From positions 496,001 to 560,000 of the forward strand of contig JACGCM010001161.1 in NCBI GenBank assembly GCA_014058105.1: a stretch of DNA of 64,000 nt. Reading direction: 5' to 3'. The DNA is from Kingdonia uniflora. Its lineage: Eukaryota > Streptophyta > Magnoliopsida > Ranunculales > Circaeasteraceae. The notes beneath the pieces are model-generated. The model saw nothing but the letters and a program-made list of their open reading frames with translations, did no database searches and had not been told where the DNA came from. Numbering within the stretch: the first letter of the stretch is position 1; each line of letters starts with the position of its first letter. Positions 10,960 through 23,730 of the stretch are shown here, piece after piece. A program made the position numbers and the translations under genes.

Positions 10960-13900
10960 TTAGGTATCTGCACAACCCTTGAGCGTATACTTTTTCCCAG
11001 AGAAAGCTAGGAACTTTGGCTCCTCTTTCTTTTCAGGTTGCTCTTGCTTAGTCTCTTTCGCAGGTATCTGCATAGCCAAAAAATATTCTGTTAAAAATGA
11101 GCATATTCCAGACTAAAGCAAACATTCAATTATTATCCCCATAAGCGAAAGTACATTGAAAGTGATATACGCTGTACTGCAATACATTCGGGAAGTATGG
11201 TCAAATATTAGATATGATTGAAAAGAGTCAATAGCGCCATATGATGTACCTTCTGTGCTTCTTTTGGAGCTTGGTTAGCATTTGAACTGAAGACGAGTTT
11301 GCCTTGAGGCTGACGAGAAGTGCTCTGTGAATGAGATCCCACTGTAGATTGTTGTTTACCGTCATTGGCTACTGCTGGTTGTTTGTCTTTGACTCCAGAA
11401 GGAGAAGCAACTGAAGATGGAGATTGATGCATAGGTTTTCCATCCAATCGTTTGCCAACACCAGTAAATGGGATGAACTTTGGTTCCTCCTCCACAGGCG
11501 CCTCTTGAACTGCACAACAGACTTGGTTAATTCGATGGGAATGTATGTCGGAATATACCTACATATCTACATACTATATCTCTTATATGGGGATGGATCA
11601 TAGATATATTGTTTATATACAGTAAGTTAGCCACTTTTCATATGGTAATTTAAATTCTGAAACTCGAATCCGGTCCTCCAAAAATAGTCTACAGAAAAAG
11701 GTTGTTCTAGATATGTAGAAAAAGTAGGCTGGCAATAGGTCGGGTTTGGGGCGGTAATACCATCCCCATACCCGCCAAATTACCGTACCCCTAAACCCGC
11801 CCCAATACCGTTTAACTTAAATGAGGAATACCCAAACCCGCCCCGTCAAAATTTGCCTATACCAAACCCGCCCCAGCACCCGTTTATTCTAAGTGGGGAT
11901 CCCCAAGCCCGCCCCGCCCCGCCGCGCAGACTCGCCCCATTTATGAACTTTGAAGCTTTAAGATAAAAACCATCGATTTAGGTCAAAAGCCATTGATTTG
12001 AGATAATTCTTCTAAGGTTTAAAAGTATATATAGAGAGAGAAACGAGCTGAGGATTAGTGGATGAAAGTCAAGATGAGGAGGAAGTAAAAGTAACATGTC
12101 TTCAATAGAATTAGGTTTAAGGGTATTCAGGTCACAACCTATATAACTGGGTTGGATGACGGGGCCCCATTTATTTGAGCCTAAAACCAGACCTGCCTCA
12201 ATAAATACATGGTTTTTTTTTAAGACCAAACCTTCCCCATACCTGCTATAGTCATACCAAACCCGCCTCATTAAGGGTGGGGAAGGTTAAATTTCCAGCC
12301 CTAAGAAAAAGGTTGTTTATATAGAAACGAAAGAACAAAGAAAATGGGCAATAACCAAAATACAAACCTTGAGCTCGTTCCTTACTTGAAACAACAGATG
12401 CGGCAGGTCTTTCAGGTTCTTTATAATCAAGGGGTGGAGCGAAATCCACCTCACAATCCGTCTCGATAATACTTATAGCATGAGCAGGCTTTGATTCTAC
12501 TATGTCTATGTAATATTTCTTGTTGTTGTATGCTACCATGATACTGTCTCCGGTAGTTAAGCAGGAAAAATTCCTTAACGTAGTCTCTAAACTACAAAAA
12601 AAGAAAAGAAAAGAGAAAACAGTTGGTTGACATCTAAAACTCTCTTACAAAAGGGCATACAAATATTTCATGTAATCATCAAAGATCACTAAATGTCATA
12701 ACAATTTTGCATTTATCTTAGCTCTCATCATCAATTCTTACAAAATGGCGTAATAATTATCATCCCTGCTCTTCTCCTAGAGTCCAAGACAATCAAGGCA
12801 TCTTTGAATTAATTCTGTGTGAAATGACATTGATAGCCTTATCTGTACTTCCATCAAGCTTCTAGGCCCAATGTCTGATATTATTCGTCTTTCTAATTTA
12901 GGAATGAGAAGAAAATTCAGGCTGGAGTAATAGTAAGAAACATATATATGGATGACCCACTCCCACATAACCTTCATGGCTTCTCAGGATAGGGGGGCTG
13001 ATCGCTATTAGCCTTGTAAAAGCTACAAGAAACCCACTAGTCACAGCATTATTAGCATCCATTTCCCTGGCCATGTCTAGACTTTCTCCATGTCAAAAGG
13101 ACTCTTAAACCATAACTCACCTCCTCACTCAACCTCTCAATGGAAGTCATCTCGCTTGGGCATCCATGACCCTAAACCACAACATAATTGTACTGAAATT
13201 TCAGAATGTCATTCCTAAGCTTCACTACCATTAATCTCACGTAATCAAAGAACTTATTTTTTTTCGGTCCACCTACCAGCTCTGGCAATTCTGTGAAAAT
13301 ACAAAGTTGTTATTCACCTTGCCTCAAAGCAATGAACCAATGATTTGCAACTCCAATCAACTTTCTTTCATGCTAAGCCATTTTTGTTTATCATCATTTC
13401 CTTCCTTACAAATCCCTCACCACCACCAGCAAACTCGCAACATAATTCCTTGACATCAAGATGGCTTAGATAATGATAACCCAAATGGAAATCGGACTCA
13501 AAATTTTACGAAAAAAATTTAATAGCTACTAGTAGTAAACAACAATATAACAGGTAAACAATGCCTTCCCAAACTACAAAATGATAATATTCGGCCCTAA
13601 GATATTTATTTATTGAAAAAAATCTTATCTACAGCAGAGGGAAGTAAACTTGCGAACTTATGGGATCAGAGAAAGGTTCAGTATCATAGCCTCATAGGTA
13701 AGGCCCCTATTAGCATGGGTACTTTCATCAGAAGAGAAGTTGAAACTTTAACCGAGTTCAATACTGAAGTAAATGACTTCAGTGAAGTATAGGAGGCATG
13801 TGGTATGGATAGCTTAGATAAGGACGAGACCCGATACCTAACCGAATGCAGGTTAGGTACGGTAAACTTGAGTATTTTGGCGTCGAAGACAAAATTAGTA

Positions 13901-16064
13901 TGATTAAGTACAAGGCGCGTAATTGGAGGATTGAACGCTTGGCAGATATTATTTAACGGAGGGTGAAACAGATACGATTACCGCTAGTGTGGCTACAACC
14001 CTCATATTATAGGGTTTTCTAACTTCATAACAGCATATCGCAACTGAATGAAAACATCAATCTCTATAATTAACCAATAAAAATTAACAAAGAGGCATAA
14101 ACTTACATAGCTTTTGGGTTGGAGATATCTAAGAAGTCCATTGTATGGGGCTGCAGTTTTACATATTTACCCTTAGGAAGAGTCACATTTTTCACTCTCA
14201 CAATGTCTCCCTCTTGTAACAGCATATTTTCCATCATCTGAATCAATAATGGTTGGGCGAAAAAAAGATAATAGTCAGATGACCAGTAGTTTAAGTTTCA
14301 TAACAGTGAGAAAAAATCAAAAACATAGAGGACTTCCATATGCCTACCCAGTATGGCATGTAGATCATGCCTTCTTCTGCAATGAACTCAAGCACACCAC
14401 AATGTGAGACTCGCTCAGTGGCATTATTGCGAAGTTCAAACAACATCGGGTAGTCGATATGAAGAGACGCTGCAGAGGAGAAACTTAAGTCATCAGTGAT
14501 AACATATTATATATATATATATATGTCAGCCAAAGTTTTGAAACCGAAATAACGGGCGACATATGCTTGTTTCATTAGCAAATAAAAATTACAATCATAT
14601 CCTGATATATTACAGATCCAACATTATAATTGTAGTTCTTTATAATGAAAAGTAGTGAGCTAGTCGCCAAAAATGAGGAAGTCCTCTATTTTCCTCACTC
14701 TCTCCCTTTTACTTGCGGGACACATGGTAGTCATCAGTATTAGTAGAAAAAATTAGAATGGAGGGAAAGTTGAAAATATGCATGTGCAGGAATCGCCAGC
14801 CCAGGCTTGTTACATTTTAGTTTTCTCAAAATTTCACTTCACAGTTCAAATTATGTAGGTCATTGTAATGGTATACAGAGTCAAAGATTGTAGCTTAAGT
14901 TGGCCAGCTTTTTCAGAAAAAAATAGGGCACGTTCTTTGTAGGAATTGCATATGATTTTGTCATTAAGCGGTGTAGACTTATATTGCTGCACAAAAAAAA
15001 AATTGTCTTGTCAAATTATTTGGGAATTTTAATATAGGGGAAAACCTTTTTTCTTGTCCTCCGATAAAATATTTCAGACATTTTGATTAAGAAAAAACAG
15101 GACTTCGGTACAGCAGTGACGAAACATGCTACTTTATTTATAAGTAATATTAATATTTTTAGAGAACAATAAAGTAGATCATGAGATTTTATAGATTTTT
15201 TTTATCATGCATAGAAATTACAAACTTGGAGAATTTAGAATGAGAAGAAATCACTAGTGAATAAAACTTCATGAACAATAAATAAAAAAGATAATCCAAC
15301 TTCAAGAAAGAGAAATTTCCTCACCAAGACGATCAAGAGCCGAGGGAGGCATTATAACTGAAATAGCATAAAACACGTTATTAAGGTCACCACAAGTTTC
15401 CAATTTATCTGGCAAAGTACATCATAGAGCAAAACAATAATAAAATCTGGAAAATTATATGATTAACTTACTTTTGTCGCCACTTTCCAGCTGAGGCTGC
15501 ATTGCAAAAAAATTGGGTAAAGTTAACAAATAGAAAGCAAGAAGAAAATGTATTCAAGAAAAGTTCTATTTTATTTCCTCAATGTTGTTTTCTTGAGTTA
15601 TAGTAATAGTTAAGAAAAATTGTACAGAATATATCGCCAGAGTTATAAAGAAATGGTTTGTTAATGAAAAAGCATTCAAACCTTATCAATAAAGGATGCA
15701 GGGTAACAACGATATGTTTGCTCAAAAGATGTTCCATGATATCCGTATCTTTCGAAAAACTGAAACGAAACGGTGAGAACCATGTGAGATGTATCAGCAT
15801 GCAAATGCTTACATAAATATAGAGTATAGAGCTGTCAAAGATAACACACGATTGCTACTCCAGATCGGAAAATGAAGCAAGGGCACATAGTTAGTTTTAA
15901 AATATGATCGAGGTATACTAAAGCACGTACTGTAACTCCAATATAATCTGAATTCTCACATCACAGATTGAAGGAACATTAGGATTTGATTTGTAACTTA
16001 AATGCTGTTTGCCACTTTAATGTCATACAAGACTGAAAGAAGCTAAAACCTCAAGGATTTCCAT
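10960..16064 (-). CDS. UFD1: Ubiquitin fusion degradation protein 1 (UFD1)
   Basis: Substrate-recruiting cofactor of the CDC48/p97 ATPase (with NPL4), acting in extraction and degradation of ubiquitinated proteins. Nine coding exons on the minus strand, all with GT-AG borders and compatible phases: 16050-16064, 15682-15759, 15472-15496, 15325-15357, 14348-14469, 14107-14237, 12368-12591, 11250-11509 and 10960-11067. They give 331 residues (Arabidopsis about 319). Blocks seen in order are [85 protein letters not shown] and, at the C-terminus, [13 protein letters not shown]. The first exon (MEILE) was chosen because its donor and phase join exactly to FFERYGYHG; it is the least certain part. 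Intron 6 is about 1.5 kb and I recognise nothing in it. Intron 7 contains a MITE. Confidence 0.93.
11717..12311. mobile_element. hAT-like MITE in UFD1 intron 7
   Basis: 8-bp target duplication AGAAAAAG at 11717-11724 and 12304-12311 flanks a 579-bp element. Its ends are short inverted repeats: left TAGGCTGGCAAT, right (reverse complement) TAGGGCTGGAAAT. The left 200 bp is GC-rich with repeated CCCGCCCC and GGGTTTGGGGCGG motifs. An 8-bp duplication with a TAGGGCTGG-type end is typical of non-autonomous hAT elements. It lies between the exons at 11250-11509 and 12368-12591 and should be removed by splicing. Confidence 0.82.
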
Positions 16065-16337
16065 TCTCAAATGGGATTCATTCATTCTTTTTTCAACATT
16101 ATTCATTGTCACATATTAAACATAATGTCATGTTGTCAACAAAGAAAGTTGCTGAAACGGGAGGTTCTTTTCACACAAAAACACATTATTTGGTTGAGTA
16201 TGTTAGATCACATCTTCGTGGGTGCACAGCCTAACTTAAACTTGCACCAAATTTGTTAAGAAAAAATAATAAATGACATTAAATTCTATCCAACTATACT
16301 CTTTCTGCTGTAGTATACTCAATGCTACGAATTTCGA

Positions 16338-16461
16338 CTATATAGCGGATTGAGAAAATCACGCTTGCAATTCAATAAAGTTCACCAAGAAGCTAATCAA
16401 GACCGACGTCAGGAGGTCTTCTTTGCCCTAGAGAGGACGCGAAATGGCTTTGCTGACGTCA
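16338..16461 (-). promoter_or_regulatory. Candidate UFD1 promoter (TATA and TGACGTCA box)
   Basis: On the minus strand a TATA-like CTATATAG lies at 16338-16345, about 275 bp upstream of the UFD1 start codon. The perfect palindrome TGACGTCA at 16454-16461, a bZIP-type site, lies about 110 bp further upstream, with a second GACGTCA copy near 16405. Placement relative to UFD1 supports a promoter. Some plus-strand CT-rich sequence at 16555-16605 leaves a divergent transcript possible. Confidence 0.5.
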
Positions 16462-18030
16462 GCTACGTCTGCAAAATTTTGAACTAACGAGTTTACCCCC
16501 GAAGTTTATTCCAATCTTCAATCAACAAAGGGTACAATGGTATTATACTTCAAATCTTCTCTCGATCTCTTTCTCTTTCGATCTCCTCTCTTTCTCTAAT
16601 GTTGTTGATTTAAAAGGGAAAAATACAGATTGAGGGTTCGTCTATCTCTCGATCATTCTCTCAGTATCTACGATTGAAAACGATTTCCACTTTTAGGCTT
16701 ACAATTTCAGTTTTGAGTGTTTTTGATGGTTTCGATTTAGATCTGAGATTTAAGTTTAGGGGTGATTTGGGGTATAGATTTTGTTCAGCAAGGGTTTCAA
16801 TTAGAGTTCGTTTCATGCGTTTTCAATTTCGGTTGATATGATCGATACAGTATTTAAAGAAATTTAATTTGATTCGAGTACCTATTTCATTTGACAAAGC
16901 TGAAGAAAGAAACTCCATCCTCAAATCAAAGATGAAATATCGTTGTTATATTTATTCAATCAGGCTCTCATTTCTATGTTCAATTGATGCTAAATTCAAT
17001 TGCTGATTTTATGGTTCAGATTTTGATTTGGTGGTGATTGTGGTGAGATACTTTAGTAAAGAGAGGATACAATGCACTATGGCTCACTGCTTGGAATGCC
17101 TTTTATACGTCCACATATCAAACAATTCCATTTAATTGTCTTGATCTAACCATTGCTAACTATTGGATCAAAGAAAGAAAGAGAAAAAAACTTGATTTGT
17201 GGAGATATAAACGGCATACCAAGCAAAGCCGTTTGTTACCTTCTCCGAATTTTGATTTTGATTTTGTTTTGAGGATTTTTGTCTCCAAAGATGAAATGGG
17301 GTTTATGTAATTTAGACATGTTAAGGTGGATCACAAAGGTGTAATTAAGATAAGCAAGGTCCGAGACATAAGGAAGTGTGTCTAGTTTCAATGGAACGAC
17401 GACTTCAAATGAAGCTAAACAAAACTTAAGAGTTAAGTTGTCATCCTACTAATATATTGTTTGTCACGGATAACCCAATATTTTGAGCTTGAGTAGTGCC
17501 TAAAGTGGTGTAGGGCCAAAGGCACGCCATTTTGGCTTTACAAAAAACATTTTCTGAAAACAAATTGCGTCGGTCTCCTCACCGTTTAGCGGTATACTAG
17601 TATACCTCATCCTAACCAATTACTAAAATATGAGATTACGTCTAAATAACCCATTTTCTTCTACAATGTTAATTAAAGGCCTTGCAACTTAACATAAACA
17701 ATAATACTAAAAAAGCATGATCTCCACATACATACCATCGTGACAATGTCTAGACTTCTTCAAAAGACAATCTCCCTGTACACAGACCACCACAAAATCA
17801 ATTTGCAATATATCCTTACAGAGATGATCAATTAAACAATATCAATTGATCATTTATCAAGCTCAATTAATTAGTGTAAATGACATAACAGGAAGAACAA
17901 AAAAAAAACATAGAAACCCTAAATTCGACTCTAGAAACCCTAATTGCGATCAAAAACATCTAAAAGTCGAATTGCAATCGAAATCAAATAATAAATGCAA
18001 ATTTAGTATCGAGATCAAGATAATTATTAC
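16462..18030. other. Intergenic stretch, no recognised gene
   Basis: The start (16550-16700) is CT-rich and resembles a plant 5' leader on the plus strand, but no coding exon follows. The only notable structure further on is the possible Helitron end at 17579-17600. Confidence 0.4.
17579..17600 (+). mobile_element. Possible Helitron 3' terminus
   Basis: A small hairpin (ACCG, loop, CGGT) is followed by TATACTAG and then T, the form expected of a Helitron 3' end (hairpin, short spacer, CTAG, host T). The string CACCGTTTAGCGGTATACTAG recurs at 53899-53919 with one difference and also ends in CTAG followed by T. The 5' end was not found, and the similarity may be limited to these roughly 22 bases. 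Confidence 0.4.
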
Positions 18031-18130
18031 CTGTGATTGAGTTCTTCGATTAGAGCTAAACCCTTATTGGGATGAAAGATTGCGTAGTTGAAGAGTTAAA
18101 CAAAATGGAGAATGAAATCTACACCGAGAT
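18031..18130 (-). other. Possible untranslated exon with splice donor
   Basis: On the minus strand, sequence reading AACTCAATCACAG then GTAATAAT has a good splice donor at 18030-18031 and is preceded by CT-rich, AAACCCT-containing leader-like sequence. It could be a distal 5' UTR exon of UFD1 or a separate non-coding transcript. No matching acceptor was established. Confidence 0.3.
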
Positions 18131-18722
18131 ACGAACTGATGATTCTGGCTTGGGTCGGGATAACAACCCAAACCCGAGACCAAGAGGGTGAGGACTGAGG
18201 AGGACAAAGTTGGGCCTCAAACAAGAATGAAATTCAGAGGCCTCACTGATTTTATATTTCAAGGGCCAATAGACAAGGGTTATGTATTTTAAGCCATTGG
18301 TATTGTGTAACAAAAGCGGCACGGTGAAGGCGGGAAAGGTGACCAGAAAGACTGTTGGTTCATATTTGCAATGCAGACCCTAGTGAAACATTTTTATTTT
18401 TATTTTTTTTTCGGAAAAAATGAAGAATCTGAGGCAATGCAGACCCTAGTGAAACCCTTCAGGTTGGCCAGATTAAGCTCCAATTCAATGGCTTGCACTT
18501 CATGAATAAAGGTAGAACATGGCTCTCCCCTCCTCAAGCAGCAAGAACTGTACCATTCTCATCTCTATTAGCAGCTTTGAGAGAACCATCAGTATGAGCA
18601 TTATATATTAGGAACTGGAGACATCAAGGTTCGAAGTGTCTGTTGTGTTGGTTGTCTTTGACAGATTTACCATGTCTGGCTTGTTGTGAAAAAAATTATG
18701 TAGAAATACAGAAAAATACTAA

Positions 18723-20020
18723 TAAGAAAAAGATAAATTTTGACTTTGGCCCCAGTACAAACTAGACTTTGTCACATATTCATTTTTTGACCTAAATTAC
18801 CTGCATATCAACTTGGGTTGACCCAGTCTTTTTTTGTTGTTTCCCTCTTTTTTCCGCTCACGTGTATCATGTTTTTTTGTTTTTTGTTTTTTGTTTTACA
18901 TAAAACCAAATTATTATTTTTTAAATCTTCTTACATTTCCACCTCACCCCACGTCGTGAGGGAGTTAAGAATTATTTCATTTTATTTGATATATATTATT
19001 TAAATGGGATACACGTGAGGGGCTGTTGGATTTTGTATACACTTAGTTAAAAATGGTTTTATAAAATTAATTATTGGTTATCCAAACTACTCATATTTTA
19101 TTTTTATTTTAGTCCCACACGTGAATGAGATAAACGTATATGGAAATAGATAAAACCCAATGTACACTTGTAACTGTGTATACAAGTAGTATAAGAGGAA
19201 GTATATAGTGGTGAGTGTGTCGGATGAGGTTTTAGACCATCTTTTACAAGGCCGCCTTAGGCTTGAGCACAAGTTCGGGCAATTAGCTCTTCTGGCTTTG
19301 GAGGCCCAGAAGGCCATTTCGTAATCTTTTTACTAAAAAGTCCAAGGATATTTTTGTAAATACAAAACTATAATGGCTATATTTTAATTAACTTTATACA
19401 AGACTATAACAGTTATATTTATTTCATAACTTACAAAACCGACCGTTTTGCTCATATTAATTACTAGCCGAGTAGCCGTTGTAGAATTTGCCTATAAAAG
19501 GGAATGAGCTCCCCACTGTTTGATACATCAAAAAACACAATTCTCTCTCTTTTTTTGGTTTTTCATCTCTCCATTATCTTGTTCTTGCTTTCGTCTGATA
19601 TATTGGTGGTACGACTAAAGTAAACGTGATCAGTACTGCTGCGCTTGTAGAGTTTCATACTCGTATCCTAGGGAACAACTTACCGGCAGTTCTAGAAATT
19701 GTTCTTAAATAGTGTGCGACCCACACCTCGAGCTTCACACTCTTTCTATTGCAGTTGTAGTTCCAGTTCATTTCAGTACCTGCTTCTGTCCAAATTCAGT
19801 TTCAGACTCAGCTCAGATCCAGGGATTCATTATTCGCTCATTATCAGGTGATATTAAGCCATTATTTTTCATCAAGGGCAAAAAAGGGAAACGAGTACAC
19901 AAAAATTGGGCCAACTAGGTTTGACTTGGGGTTCATAAATGAATATGTAGGGAACTTGGGGTCTAAAGTCTAATTTTAATTTTCAAACGGGGGCCAAAGT
20001 TCAAATTTCTCTAAGAAAAA
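18723..20020. mobile_element. MULE-like element with 9-bp target duplication
   Basis: Perfect 9-bp direct repeat TAAGAAAAA at 18723-18731 and 20012-20020 flanks a 1280-bp element with inverted ends. The left begins GATAAATTTTGACTTTGGCC and the right (reverse complement) GAGAAATTTGAACTTTGGCC; similarity continues for about 100 bp (ACATATTCATTT in both arms). Nine-base duplications and long TIRs fit Mutator-like elements. No transposase is present. The interior is largely an LTR-like segment. Confidence 0.8.
19024..19874 (+). repeat. LTR-like segment nested in the MULE-like element
   Basis: Starts TGTTGGATTTTG, contains TAGTCCCACACG and a TATA-like GCCTATAAAAGG near 19490, features shared with copia LTRs of this window. 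One reading ends in CATCA at 19874 with an imperfect 5-bp duplication (GGGGC before, AGGGC after). Another reading ends at CTCA 19840. No gag or pol follows, so it is probably a solo LTR; the right border is uncertain. Confidence 0.5.
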
Positions 20021-20046
20021 TGTACACACAGTAACTAACATATTAG

Positions 20047-20378
20047 TTATAATAGAGCATATGTAGTAGACTCCTCAAATATTAGCCACCAAATTTGTCT
20101 TTATTGGCTAATAAAAGTAAAAATATATATATATTCACTGCACCGGACTCCTCAAAAAGTACCCGTCAATTTTTCCATAAATTCCTTAACTTTTGGGTAG
20201 ATTTTGTTTAATTAAATTTGGTTTGAATAGCAAATAAAAATAGTCAAATTTGATGAACAAATATGATTTTAGGCAATTTGACTTTAATTTGAAGAGTGAG
20301 ATGTATGTGTTTTATAGAGATTTGACTCTCCAAATTTGACTTTAAGCCAATATAGAGAGTCCAATACATATACTATTA
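20047..20378. mobile_element. Tourist-like MITE (PIF/Harbinger type)
   Basis: About 326 bp between TTA trinucleotides (20047-20049 and 20376-20378). Arms are imperfect inverted repeats: left TAGAGCATATGTAGTAGACT, right (reverse complement) TAGTATATGTATTGGACT, with AAATTTG blocks inside both arms. A three-base TWA duplication and a GAGCATNT-type end fit Tourist elements. Confidence 0.55.
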
Positions 20379-21528
20379 CCCTATGCTAGTCATCTCGAGG
20401 GCAGATTTTGTGGTTACCACAAATCTATGTACTATTTGAGACGGTAGTCACAACTTGCTATCTTCTTAAGAATATTCCATCCCAAACAGTAAATACCATT
20501 GCAATTTTGTTTAGCAAACTTAAAGTGAAAATGTGAGATCTGTTGCAACTTGTTAAGAGGGAAAGGATTTATTTCCCCCTGGGAAGGTGATGTCTAGTTT
20601 CTAGGATACAATGAAAGTAGAAATCCACCTTCATGCATGTTTCTCTCTACTGTGACAGTGAGAGTGAAAAAGAGATGGGAAAGCAAATGTTAAATGAAGA
20701 GGGGACCCTTGGCAGCTATGAGACCTCACATAACTCCAATGGGTATTCCCTTATCTTTCTTATCTTCTCCTAGACTTCAATTAACACCTACCCCTACCTC
20801 ACCCGGAGTACCAGAATAAAATCCCGCAGAGACCCCACCACCATAGTTTTGTTTCAGAAATCTACAAGATAACCCCACCATGGTTTTGTTTCAGAATATT
20901 CACAGTATGACAAACAAAACAAAAAATAAAGAGACATGATTGCTTTGGATTTTTTTTTATTCCCTATTGGAGACTTGGACTAGAGAAGTTGAGATCAAAG
21001 CATTTGAATTTGAATTTGAATTTGAATTATACAATTGGATTCTTTGAAAGAGATAGGCACTTAGGCAAGCAAATTGTAGATTCTCTAACTATAATCATCA
21101 TACAACAAAAAAGACTTGACCCTGTCTAGAATTCTCTAGCACCCCAAACCAAACAAAGACTGATTCTCATCCATCACCCCTAAAATAAAATCTACAACAA
21201 ACTCCACCACAAGTTCTCAGAATAATAGTTGTAGTGTAGAATGCATATACAAATCGTTTACGTGCGTTTACAGAAGAAAAATGAAGAACAAACACATCCA
21301 TCCATGCTTTTCTCTAAAAAGGTTTTGACTAATTGCAGTCTTTATAAACTAAAAATGAAGGGTTGAGTCAACTACAGCACAAGAGAAGGAGAAAAGCAAA
21401 CATGCTATTTCTTCAAACATCTCCATCAAACAAAAGAACATGAAAGGAAATTAAATAAAAAGACCCTCACATAGACAAACACCAAACCATCTCAACTGGT
21501 TGTTAATGGTGGTGGTAATATTATAAGA
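20379..21528. other. 3' flank of the arginine decarboxylase gene
   Basis: AT-rich sequence downstream of the minus-strand gene, presumably including its 3' UTR. Contains a (GAATTT) run at about 21004-21028. No coding region recognised. Confidence 0.45.
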
Positions 21529-23730
21529 TCAAGCACAGCAATAGGTCCACTGCTCGTCTTCGCGACCAACAACAACCACAGCATCAGATGTAGCAATGTT
21601 GCAGTTATTCTCCTCATCAGAATAATCATAGTAATAAAACCCACCACAGTTATTGTTGTCATATGTGGTGGTAGTTGTGGAGTCGGTAGTGGCGAGATAC
21701 GGCATGTTGTGGAAGGAGCGAGCAAAGCCGCCCACCAGAGCAGCGACACAAGCAATTTCTTCTTCCTCGTGCCCACCGCACTCCTCTGCACGGTGCTTGA
21801 GTGCTTCAAACATGAACTCCGGCTCGTGCTGCATTGCCCTAAGAACATCCCCACAAGACGGCCCTGGCACAGCTCGAGTAACTGCAAAGCTGTGCGGTCC
21901 ATCACTCTGGGACACGCGGACAACGCTTGGACCACCAAACAAGTTGTGTAGTCCCCCGAGCGCCTCCTGGTATGCACCACCCAAAAACATCCCCAAATAG
22001 TAGCCACTATTAGATCCCCCACTCTCCAACTCATGAAGTTGCAAGCTTGATTCCCCATTGATGAACTTGTCAATCTTCCCATCGCTGTCACATGTCAAAT
22101 CCGATAAAATACCCTTCACCCCCGGTTTCTGGTCGAGTTTATGAATTGGAAGAATCGGGAAACTTTGCCCGATACCCCAGAAATCAGGGACTGAAGTGAA
22201 CACGGAGAGATTCACATGATACGTCCTAACATTATCAGATACCCCAGTTGCATTGGCGACCAATTCACATAAACTGTCAACAGCTGCAAGTTGCTCAAGA
22301 CCCAGAGCTCCTTCCTTAAATTGTTCAACACATCGTCCCTTCAATTGATCCGCATAGTGGATACAGTCCTGGTATTCTCCGCGAATGGCAGCTGAAGTGA
22401 GGTTCATATAGTCTGCTTTTACCTCCCCTGTGAGCCCTTCAACGAAGTCAAAAGGCACAGAATCTGCAGTTGGATTTTTAGCCGCAGAAGCAGAAACTGC
22501 TTCGAAGATCAACACAGAGTGGTGGGACACAAGAGCTCGCCCGCTCTCACTACAAATGATTGGATGCTTCACAAATTTCTGATCGCAAACGTAACTAACT
22601 GCTTGAACAACAGCCACAGCATACTCCTCAAGTCCATAACCAATCGAATTGTCTGAATCCGGAGACCTAGACCCATCATAATCAATACCAAGTCCGCCTC
22701 CAACATCTATAACTCGCATACCGGCACCAAGACGGACGAGCTCACAATAGACCTGAGCTGCCTCGCCAACACCGTCAGCTAGCAATTCTGTTGAAGGAAT
22801 CTGAGATCCAATATGGAAATGCAGAAGTTGAAGGCAATCGAGCATTCCCACTAGCTTAAGCTTCTTCGCAACTCGTAGAATCTGGATAGTTGTCAACCCA
22901 AACTTCCCCTTCTCCCCAGAAGTCGCTCCAAAATGACCGGCGTGCTTTGTTCTAAGCTTTGCTCGTAAACCAATAACGGGACGAACCCCCATTTTCTGAC
23001 TGATTTCAATCACCAAATCGAGCTCTTCTTCTTGTTCAAGAACAATCACAGTATTCAGACGAAGTTGCTTCGCCTGAAGAGCTAGCGAAATGTACTCTGC
23101 GTCTTTATACCCATTACATACCAAAAACGCTTCATCGCTTCCCTTGCACAAGCAACTCATAGCAAGGAGAATCTCAGGCTTCGACCCCGCTTCTAAACCA
23201 AACCTATACTTGGATCCAAACTCCACAATATCTTCAACAATAAACCGATCCTGGTTACATTTCACCGGATAAACACCTTGGTAATGCGAATCATACCCTT
23301 GCGACCTAATCGCCGAATCAAACGCAAACTGAAGAGATTCCAATCTGTTCTTAAGCACATCAGGGAGACGCACAATAAGAGGAAACTGCAAACCTAACCC
23401 ACCCTTGGACTTCTCCTCCGAAACCTTCTTCACAACTTTCATCAAATCAATCTCTTGGTGGGGTAAGGTATCTATCCCATGGGGACGAACGGCGACATTC
23501 CCAGATGAATTAATCCCGAAATAAGGCGCCCCCCATCCGTTAATCTTATACAATGACTCCGAAAGCCCCGGGGACCAATGGGTGGGTGTGGGGGTGGTGG
23601 CGTTTGAGATTGGAGGGACAACCCCGAAGAATGTTTCGGGGGACGGAAGAGAGCAACTCTCAACCACAGCGTAACCAGAAGGGGTTATAGTTATTGGAGT
23701 ATCGACACAACAAGCAGCCATGGCAGGCAT
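21529..23730 (-). CDS. ADC: Arginine decarboxylase (ADC/SPE), PLP-dependent
   Basis: Converts arginine to agmatine, the first step of the plant route to putrescine. A single uninterrupted 733-residue frame, as is usual for plant ADC. Features seen: a Ser/Thr-rich N-terminus that may act as a plastid transit peptide; [11 protein letters not shown] with the PLP-binding lysine at residue 157; [12 protein letters not shown] at about 302-313; the glycine-rich [14 protein letters not shown] at 340-353; the conserved [11 protein letters not shown] with the catalytic cysteine at 547; and a low-complexity acidic tail ending [10 protein letters not shown]. Two candidate ATGs (residues 1 and 4) are near each other; the first aligns with MPAL/MPAM starts of other plant ADCs. 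The leader is spliced and preceded by a TATA box. Confidence 0.97.
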   Translation of the reverse strand: MPAMAACCVDTPITITPSGYAVVESCSLPSPETFFGVVPPISNATTPTPTHWSPGLSESLYKINGWGAPYFGINSSGNVAVRPHGIDTLPHQEIDLMKVVKKVSEEKSKGGLGLQFPLIVRLPDVLKNRLESLQFAFDSAIRSQGYDSHYQGVYPVKCNQDRFIVEDIVEFGSKYRFGLEAGSKPEILLAMSCLCKGSDEAFLVCNGYKDAEYISLALQAKQLRLNTVIVLEQEEELDLVIEISQKMGVRPVIGLRAKLRTKHAGHFGATSGEKGKFGLTTIQILRVAKKLKLVGMLDCLQLLHFHIGSQIPSTELLADGVGEAAQVYCELVRLGAGMRVIDVGGGLGIDYDGSRSPDSDNSIGYGLEEYAVAVVQAVSYVCDQKFVKHPIICSESGRALVSHHSVLIFEAVSASAAKNPTADSVPFDFVEGLTGEVKADYMNLTSAAIRGEYQDCIHYADQLKGRCVEQFKEGALGLEQLAAVDSLCELVANATGVSDNVRTYHVNLSVFTSVPDFWGIGQSFPILPIHKLDQKPGVKGILSDLTCDSDGKIDKFINGESSLQLHELESGGSNSGYYLGMFLGGAYQEALGGLHNLFGGPSVVRVSQSDGPHSFAVTRAVPGPSCGDVLRAMQHEPEFMFEALKHRAEECGGHEEEEIACVAALVGGFARSFHNMPYLATTDSTTTTTYDNNNCGGFYYYDYSDEENNCNIATSDAVVVVGREDEQWTYCCA

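Noticed and set aside
21492..22091. 199-codon minus-strand frame overlapping arginine decarboxylase
   Set aside because: Out-of-frame shadow of the ADC C-terminal region; no domain, and the ADC frame is clearly the coding one.
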